Part shown: positions 58,749-64,000 of the stretch, one piece after another | How the letters are laid out: each line of letters opens with the position of its first letter | Numbering within the stretch: position 1 is the stretch's first letter | Origin: Bin87 sp965220265 | GTDB lineage: Bacteria; Chloroflexota; Dehalococcoidia; Lucifugimonadales; UBA3495 | Direction: 5' to 3' | Assembly (NCBI GenBank): GCA_965220265.1 | Contig: CBDCPM010000004.1 | Span: 124,001 to 188,000 of the forward strand | Length of the DNA: 64,000 bases | The notes under the pieces: generated by a model | The model's input: the letters and a program-made list of their open reading frames with translations, nothing else | Databases searched by the model: none | What the model was told of the DNA's origin: nothing | Translations under genes and position numbers: made by a program

Positions 58749-59843
58749 CTAGTCCACTCCGAGGACGGCGCGAAAGCCGGCGATCACAGCGTCAGTCTCT
58801 TCCGGCTTCCCGACGCTGGAACGTATGTAATCGCGGAGCAGTTCGTTGTCGAAGTAGCGCAGGAAGACCCCCCGCCGGCACATGGCTTCGTACACGTCCA
58901 AGCCGCGGCCATCGGGCATTTTGCAGAGGATGAAGTTGGCCTGCGAAGGCCAGACCGTGATCCCGGGGATCTCGCACAGCAATCGATACATGCGTCCACG
59001 TTCATTGACGATGGCGTCGACGCGATCCAGGAGGTGAGCGGTGTCAGACAAGGAAGCCAGGAGGGCGATTTCGGCGGCGAGGTTGACGTTGTAGGGGGGC
59101 TTCATTCCCATCATGGTGGCTGCCAGTTCGGGATCCATGGCACCCGCGCCGATGCGGAGCCCGGCCAAGCCGGCCCACTTGCTGAACGTGCGCAGCACCA
59201 CGAGGTTGCGATATTCGGGAAGCAGCGGTATCAGGGTTTGGCCGCAGAAATCGTAGTAGGCCTCGTCAGAAACGACCAACAGGCCGGTATCCAGCAGGGC
59301 GCGGGCCTGGGCCTCGGTGACCACGTTGCCCGTGGGATTGTTGGGGGTGGGAAAAAAGATGGCCTTGGTGCGAGGGGTAATGGCTCCCTGTATCGCCTCG
59401 ATGTCGATGTCGAAATTGTGGTCGCGAGGGACGGAGACCGCCTTGGCTCCAGCGACATCAGCGGAGAACGAGTACATGCCAAAGGTCGGCACCGGGATGA
59501 TGATTTCATCGCCGGGCGCCAGGAACATGCGCATCAACAGATCGATGATCTCATCGCTGCCGTTGCCGGCGACGATATTGTCCTCAGAGACGCCGAGGTA
59601 ATCGGACAAGGCGGCGCGAAGTCGGCGCTGGGACGGATCGGGATAGTGGTTATAGTCGCGGAAACTGCCGAGCGCCTCGGCTACCTGGGGGGATGGGCCA
59701 TAAGGGTTTTCGTTTCCGTTCAGGCGAATGACCTGTTCCAACGGTATGCCAGCTTCTTCGGCCAGCGTTTCGCTGGGTGACACCCCCTGGTAGGTCTTCA
59801 GGCGACTGATGTGGGGAAGGAGCAGATCTTCAATATCGGGCAT
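58749..59843 (-). CDS. hisC: histidinol-phosphate aminotransferase
   Basis: 364 residues of the class I/II PLP transaminases. LNGNENPYGPSPQV near residue 40, IIPVPTFGMYSF, PNNPTGNVV, the PLP lysine in RTFSKWAGLAGLRIG, and the C-terminal arginine in RSSVGKPEETD are visible. It makes L-histidinol phosphate from imidazole-acetol phosphate and glutamate. ATG 59843 is chosen; upstream codons carry no homology. It sits between hisD and hisB. Confidence 0.93.
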   Translation of the reverse strand: MPDIEDLLLPHISRLKTYQGVSPSETLAEEAGIPLEQVIRLNGNENPYGPSPQVAEALGSFRDYNHYPDPSQRRLRAALSDYLGVSEDNIVAGNGSDEIIDLLMRMFLAPGDEIIIPVPTFGMYSFSADVAGAKAVSVPRDHNFDIDIEAIQGAITPRTKAIFFPTPNNPTGNVVTEAQARALLDTGLLVVSDEAYYDFCGQTLIPLLPEYRNLVVLRTFSKWAGLAGLRIGAGAMDPELAATMMGMKPPYNVNLAAEIALLASLSDTAHLLDRVDAIVNERGRMYRLLCEIPGITVWPSQANFILCKMPDGRGLDVYEAMCRRGVFLRYFDNELLRDYIRSSVGKPEETDAVIAGFRAVLGVD

Positions 59844-59863
59844 GGTAGGGCGTTCCAAATGCG

Positions 59864-61198
59864 TTAGCGAGTTTGCAGGGCAGCGATGTGGTCGAGGCGA
59901 GCCTGCACCGCGCCGGCGTGGCCCGGCAGGCCCTCGGCTTCGGCGATACGGACGGCGGCGGCACCCAAGTCACTGAACCGCTGGGGGCTGAGGCCAACCA
60001 CCGGCATAGTTCGCAGGAAGTGGTGGACGCTGAGAGCGGAGCTGAAACGGGCGGTGCCACCGGTAGGCATGACGTGGGACGGACCGGCGATGTAGTCACC
60101 CATGACCTCGGGGGAGAATTCCCCGAGGAACAGGCCGCCGGCGTTGCGCACCTGACCAGCCCAGGCCCACGGGTTAGCGACCATGAGGCAGAGGTGCTCG
60201 GGAGCGATATGGTTGGCAACGGCGATGGCCTCGGTGAAGTCGTCCACCAGAACGATGCAACCCTGACGCTCGAGGGAATGGCGGATGGTGTCAGCGCGAG
60301 GGTTGCCGGAAATCTGGGCGTCCAGTTCGGCTGCAACGGTATCGATCAGGTCCTGGGAGTCGGTCACGAGGATAGCGGAGGCCATGGGATCGTGCTCGGC
60401 CTGGGCAATAAGATCGGCGGCGCAGAAGACGGGGTTCGCAGTTGCGTCGGCGAGAACGATGGTTTCCGTGGGACCGAAAACGCCGTCGATGTCGACCTGG
60501 CCCTGCACCATGCGTTTGGCATAGGCGACGAAGACGTTGCCGGGACCGCAGATCTTGTCGACCTTACGGATGGTCTCAGTGCCGTAAGCGAGCGCGCCGA
60601 TGGCAGGGACGCCACCGACCTGGTAGACGGTATCCACGGCGGCAATGCGGGCGGCGGCGAGGACCGTAGAGTTCAACGGTTCCTGGCCGCGGCGGGGTGT
60701 AACCAAGACGACCTCACTGACGCCGGCGACGCGGGCTGGTATAGCGGTCATCAGGACGGTGGAAGGATAAGCAGCGGTGCCACCTGGTGCGTAGAGTCCA
60801 ACGCGTTCGAGGGGTCTGACCAACTCGCCCAAACCGCCGCCAAGGTCCACCCAATCGCGGGGCAAAGTGGCCTCGTGGAACTCGGTGATGCGGCGGGCGG
60901 CGAGTTCCAGAGCTTGTTTCAAGTCGGCTGGTGTCGATTCCCAAGCAGCCTCGAGCTCGGCCCGGGGCACTTCGAGGCTGGCCAGATCCGCGCCGTCGAG
61001 CAGCCTAGCATAGCGGCGGACGGCAACGTCACCTTCCGCGCGAACCTCGCGGAGCATCTGTATAACGGAGGACTCCGGAGTGGCGTCGTCACCGAAGAGA
61101 TCGCGGGTGCGACGCAGCGCCTCCTCGGGCAGGGACGACAGGTCAAGGGGGTCGATGCGGGTGAGAACCGTTTCGGCGGCCGCCAGCCCGCGCACCAT
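59864..61198 (-). CDS. hisD: histidinol dehydrogenase
   Basis: 444 residues. RPLERVGLYAPGGTAAYPSTV (substrate binding), GNVFVAYAKRMVQGQVDIDG, and QAEHDPMASAILVT for the zinc and base residues match HisD. The end has SVHHFLRTM and GHAGAVQARL. It oxidises L-histidinol to L-histidine with NAD in the last steps. ATG 61198 begins just before the conserved region and one base after the stop of the phospholipase-like gene. Confidence 0.95.
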   Translation of the reverse strand: MVRGLAAAETVLTRIDPLDLSSLPEEALRRTRDLFGDDATPESSVIQMLREVRAEGDVAVRRYARLLDGADLASLEVPRAELEAAWESTPADLKQALELAARRITEFHEATLPRDWVDLGGGLGELVRPLERVGLYAPGGTAAYPSTVLMTAIPARVAGVSEVVLVTPRRGQEPLNSTVLAAARIAAVDTVYQVGGVPAIGALAYGTETIRKVDKICGPGNVFVAYAKRMVQGQVDIDGVFGPTETIVLADATANPVFCAADLIAQAEHDPMASAILVTDSQDLIDTVAAELDAQISGNPRADTIRHSLERQGCIVLVDDFTEAIAVANHIAPEHLCLMVANPWAWAGQVRNAGGLFLGEFSPEVMGDYIAGPSHVMPTGGTARFSSALSVHHFLRTMPVVGLSPQRFSDLGAAAVRIAEAEGLPGHAGAVQARLDHIAALQTR

Positions 61199-61199
61199 C

Positions 61200-61961
61200 T
61201 TAAGTCGCACTGAGATACTCCCGGGCCTGGGCCTTGGTTTCGTCGATAACCCGCTGGCGGTAGGTGTCGATGAGATCGGCGGGGATGCGTTCGTACACGC
61301 GCTCGAGGCTCTGGGGCATTTCGGCGAGGAAACCGTCAACGACCTGCTGCACTTCGTCGCTATCGCGGTACATGCGGTTGAGCGCGCGCTTGAGGCGCTC
61401 CCAAGTGAAATCCCAGCCCAACAGGCGTGCGACCCAACTTCGCCATTCGTCGATCAGTTCGTCCTGCAAGAATTCCAACGCCGGCATCTGGTCGACGGCG
61501 GCGATGGCGTCGCTTTCAATGGCGAGGCGGTCGTTTTCGTCCAGGACCGCACGATCCATGTCCAGCTGAAGGGCCCGATCCCAGATGTGCGACTCGATTT
61601 CGGTGTCGGTGACGCGATTGTCCGGAGTGAAGTGGGGACGGAACATGGTGGTGATCCACATTTCGTCGGCCACAAGATGGCTCACGTAACCCAAGAGGAA
61701 TGACCTGGTCTGGGGAGACAACCCGTTTTCGGAACCGGCCAGGTGCGGGTGCAGTTCGAACATGCGCTGGACACCGGCGCCGACGTGAGTGACGGACAGG
61801 TCGGAGAAATGGGTCCGGGCACGGTCCCACTTGGTCATGGCCCGGATGTCGGGCGTCGTCGACCCGAGGTACGCCGCGCCGGGATGATCGTGGGCGTAGC
61901 CCCAATCAAGCTCGGTGGCAACCTGCTGGCACAGGTAGATGTGCATGGGCAGGTTAGGCAT
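61200..61961 (-). CDS. zinc-dependent phospholipase C-like protein
   Basis: 253 residues. MPNLPMHIYLCQQVATELDW at the start and LGSTTPDIRAMTKWDRARTHF are the His/Asp metal motifs of the zinc-dependent phospholipase C superfamily; LLGYVSHLVADEMW is the next His/Asp pair. Unlike secreted phospholipases it has no signal peptide, so it is probably a cytoplasmic hydrolase of unknown substrate. It is inserted between hisG (8-base overlap) and hisD (1 base), so it is cotranscribed with histidine genes. Confidence 0.75.
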   Translation of the reverse strand: MPNLPMHIYLCQQVATELDWGYAHDHPGAAYLGSTTPDIRAMTKWDRARTHFSDLSVTHVGAGVQRMFELHPHLAGSENGLSPQTRSFLLGYVSHLVADEMWITTMFRPHFTPDNRVTDTEIESHIWDRALQLDMDRAVLDENDRLAIESDAIAAVDQMPALEFLQDELIDEWRSWVARLLGWDFTWERLKRALNRMYRDSDEVQQVVDGFLAEMPQSLERVYERIPADLIDTYRQRVIDETKAQAREYLSAT

Positions 61962-62976
61962 GGCAGCGCTCGTCGGCGTTCATGGCGGCGATGTGGGACA
62001 TGAGGCCACTGAACGCCTGGGACTCGCCCTTGAACAGGTAGGAAAGTTGTGCGGCGGCGATATCCACTCCGCCGCACTCGCGCAGGTGGGCGACAGCGTC
62101 CAACAGGCGGTTCTTGCGGATCAACAGGGAGACGGCGTACCAATCCTCCTCTTCGACGCTGAACACGCGGGCTACGGTGGGACCCTGGATACCCGCGATT
62201 TCAGGGCGGGCGAGGATCATCGAGCTCACGTCCTCGGCGGAAGAACGGCCCTGAACGTTGGCGGTGATACGATAATACGGCTCGGAGCGCAGATGGGCTT
62301 CCAGCATCTCAGTCAAAGAGCGGGCGAGCTCCAGATCGGACGGGCAACTGGCGAGGGACGACGGATTGGCGATGAGGCAGGCCTGGGATGTTAGGATGGT
62401 GCCGCCGTCGAGGGTTTTCAGGCGGTTCTCGCGAAGTGTCGTTCCGGTGGCTGAGAGGTCCGCGATGAGGTCGGCGTAGCCGGCGATGGGAGCAGCTTCC
62501 AACGTGCCGCTGGCCGGGACGAGGGTGAAGTAGTTGATGCCAAGCTCGAACAGATAACGGCGCAGGAGACGCGGGTACTTGGTGGCGATGCGAAGCTGGC
62601 GTCCGCTCTCGTGGAACTCCAAAGCGAGGTCGGCCAGATCGTCGACGGACGTTACGTCAAGCCAGGAGTCAGGGACGGCCAGCACGTATTCGCAACCACC
62701 GAAGCCGAGATCGTCCATGACGGGGATCACGGAATCATCGTCGCGACGGTACTCCATAAGTCGGTCCAGTCCGGTGATTCCCATCTCGGCACTGCCCTCT
62801 TCCACCTTGGTGGTGATGTCGGCGGTACGCTGGAAGAGAACGTCGATGCCGGCCAAAGACGGGATGGTGCCAGTGTAGCGGCGGGAATTGGGCCGGCTCA
62901 CCTTGACGTCACAGGACGCCAAGAACCTCATGGTCGGATCGCCCAGTTCGCCGTCGCTTGGTATTACCAGTCTCAA
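61954..62976 (-). CDS. hisG: ATP phosphoribosyltransferase, long form
   Basis: 340 residues, longer than the usual long form (~290-300). The catalytic part carries FQRTADITTKVEEGSAEMGITG (~50-70), then IATKYPRLLRRYL and GTLEAAPIAGYADLIADLSATG for PRPP binding. A C-terminal region (PTVARVFSVEEEDWYAV, HLRECGGVDIAAAQLSYLF) matches the histidine-sensing ACT-like domain of long HisG. Long HisG normally works alone, yet a HisZ-like gene lies upstream. It catalyses the first histidine step. Confidence 0.9.
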   Translation of the reverse strand: MRLVIPSDGELGDPTMRFLASCDVKVSRPNSRRYTGTIPSLAGIDVLFQRTADITTKVEEGSAEMGITGLDRLMEYRRDDDSVIPVMDDLGFGGCEYVLAVPDSWLDVTSVDDLADLALEFHESGRQLRIATKYPRLLRRYLFELGINYFTLVPASGTLEAAPIAGYADLIADLSATGTTLRENRLKTLDGGTILTSQACLIANPSSLASCPSDLELARSLTEMLEAHLRSEPYYRITANVQGRSSAEDVSSMILARPEIAGIQGPTVARVFSVEEEDWYAVSLLIRKNRLLDAVAHLRECGGVDIAAAQLSYLFKGESQAFSGLMSHIAAMNADERCHA

Positions 62977-62991
62977 GACGTTTCTCCGAGC

Positions 62992-64000
62992 CTACACGAC
63001 GATCTTCCGGACGAAGCTGGTCTCATCGGCACCACCGCCGACGTCCAGCACAGCGACGCCACCCTGCCGCCGGATGTCTGAAGCGGCGCGCAACGCCGCC
63101 GCGTGGGATTGTTCATCCGGGGCGGACACTAGGACAGAATCCGCATCGGTTTCAGGGGTATCACGGACCGGCATTGCCGCCAGAAGCGCCTCCAAGGTAC
63201 AGGCGAATCCCAAGGCTGGCACGGGAGCAGGGCCGCCCAGCGCTCGCGCCAGGGCGTCGTAACGGCCGCCGCCGCCCAGAGGGGCACTTGCGTCACCGCG
63301 CACGATATCGAAAATTATTCCGTTGTAGTACGCGATGCCACGGGCAAGGGAGAAATCGATCTCCAATCTCTGGGACACTGCCGGGTCGCCGGTGATGAGG
63401 GAGGTGAGGTCGATGAGCCGATCGACGGCCTGAGTGTCCGCGCCGGCGGCCGCCACAATGGACTGTGCCTGGGGCAACGCGTGCGCCGGGTCGCCTTTGA
63501 CGGAGGCAAGCTGGCTGGCCAGCGCGAGGCCGCGTTGGACTGCGTCGGGCGCGTCGCCACCGCGCAACTTGCGCAACAGACGGTCGACGATCTCGTCGGG
63601 GGTACGGCGACCCAAGGGCATGTCCGCGGACGTGTTCCAGCGCATGAAGCCGGCCAAGACGGAGCGTGCCGCGCCGTCGGGGAGGCCGTTGACCGCGACG
63701 GCGAGGTGCTTTTCCTCGTCGGGCAGGCCAATGCCGGAGACAATGTGCAGTTCGCCCGCACGTTGCAGAGTCGACGCGAGGCTTTCGTTACCGTCGCCGA
63801 TGCGGTTCATGTTGGCGACGATGAACTCGCGCGCGCGGTCGGACAGGCCCACGGTGTCGAGCACGCTGTCCAATACGTCCAGATCCGCGAGGCGCAAGCG
63901 ATAGTCGGTGATGCCCAACTCGGCGGGGATACCGGCGGCCAGGGTCAAGAGCTCAGCATCGGCGAGGATGCTATTGGAACCCACCAGTTCGGCGCCGACC
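62992..64000 (-). CDS. hisZ: ATP phosphoribosyltransferase regulatory subunit HisZ-like (5' cut by window)
   Basis: At least 330 residues of a class II aaRS-like core; the start lies beyond 64000. DFSLARGIAYYNGIIFDIV and LGGGGRYDALARALGG are motif-2/3-like segments shared by HisS and HisZ. The C-terminal domain is short (~70 residues), which argues for HisZ over histidyl-tRNA synthetase. It is followed by hisG after 15 bases with GGAGAAA in the gap. In other bacteria HisZ pairs with short HisG; here HisG is long. HisS cannot be fully excluded. Confidence 0.75.
   Translation of the reverse strand, partial: VGAELVGSNSILADAELLTLAAGIPAELGITDYRLRLADLDVLDSVLDTVGLSDRAREFIVANMNRIGDGNESLASTLQRAGELHIVSGIGLPDEEKHLAVAVNGLPDGAARSVLAGFMRWNTSADMPLGRRTPDEIVDRLLRKLRGGDAPDAVQRGLALASQLASVKGDPAHALPQAQSIVAAAGADTQAVDRLIDLTSLITGDPAVSQRLEIDFSLARGIAYYNGIIFDIVRGDASAPLGGGGRYDALARALGGPAPVPALGFACTLEALLAAMPVRDTPETDADSVLVSAPDEQSHAAALRAASDIRRQGGVAVLDVGGGADETSFVRKIVV

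Noticed and set aside
58629..59780. Long plus-strand frame opposite hisC
   Set aside because: Shadow of the aminotransferase, with composition of antisense GC-rich DNA.
59873..61213. Long plus-strand frame opposite hisD
   Set aside because: Antisense shadow of a clear histidinol dehydrogenase; no motif or ribosome-binding site.
1..64000. tRNA or rRNA genes
   Set aside because: No sequence with a T-arm GTTCGAATC pattern and matching acceptor stem, and no rRNA segment, was found by eye. A covariance-model search would be decisive.

Overview
The window is high-GC bacterial chromosome that looks like a free-living heterotroph of the Chloroflexota, most likely the SAR202/Dehalococcoidia side. 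This is inferred from gene content: a solute-binding lipoprotein with a VEVxxQVEV-type linker after the lipid-anchored cysteine, many acyl-CoA, CoA-transferase and TPP enzymes, several M20 hydrolases, and a short hairpin repeat in many intergenic gaps. No rRNA or tRNA gene was seen, so the assignment is tentative.

Layout. 1-2.1 kb: end of a lutB-lutC lactate-oxidation operon, then a nucleotidyltransferase/HEPN pair lacking key catalytic residues. 2.1-9.3 kb: glycerate kinase, two tandem M20 amidohydrolases, a lipid-kinase-like membrane protein, a lipoprotein and a cysteine desulfurase. 10-14.6 kb: hydrolase, twin VOC proteins, a TPP decarboxylase, an EVE protein and PII. 14.6-21.6 kb: acyl-CoA ligase, a complete IS5-type insertion sequence, and a dipeptide-type ABC importer without ATPases. 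22-28.5 kb: DUF35 protein and thiolase among tandem repeat arrays, an aldolase, RNase D and a PepT-like peptidase. 28.7-35.6 kb: acetyltransferase, TPR protein coupled to a hotdog protein, PIG-L deacetylase, TenA, hydrolase, FMN hydroxyacid dehydrogenase. 35.7-39.2 kb: a three-gene 2-oxoacid:ferredoxin oxidoreductase operon with fused gamma and delta subunits. 39.3-48.2 kb: small orphan nuclease-like protein, a second TPP enzyme, FAD oxidase, a double CoA-transferase, then a patch of unusual small genes. 48.3-50.5 kb: a cysteinyl-tRNA synthetase fused to a family 2 glycosyltransferase. 50.6-57.4 kb: SDR, MeaB GTPase, an orphan Mrr-type N-terminal domain, an SPFH/NfeD pair and an enoyl-CoA hydratase. 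57.4-64 kb: a decayed coiled-coil gene and a histidine operon (hisZ, hisG, phospholipase-C-like, hisD, hisC, hisB).

How it fits together. Acyl-CoA ligase, enoyl-CoA hydratases, SDR, thiolase with its DUF35 partner, CoA-transferase, MeaB and the ferredoxin oxidoreductase suggest oxidation of branched or unusual organic acids to acyl-CoA and propionyl-CoA. LutBC, glycerate kinase, the hydroxyacid dehydrogenase and the HpcH/HpaI aldolase suggest use of hydroxy acids. Promoters often carry an extended -10 (TGCTAnnnT), and at least one gene appears leaderless.

Most unusual features: the CysRS-glycosyltransferase fusion, a protein with five 17-residue repeats, a long-form HisG beside HisZ, an IS that separates a promoter from its gene, and a hairpin repeat found in one orientation only whatever strand the neighbouring genes use.
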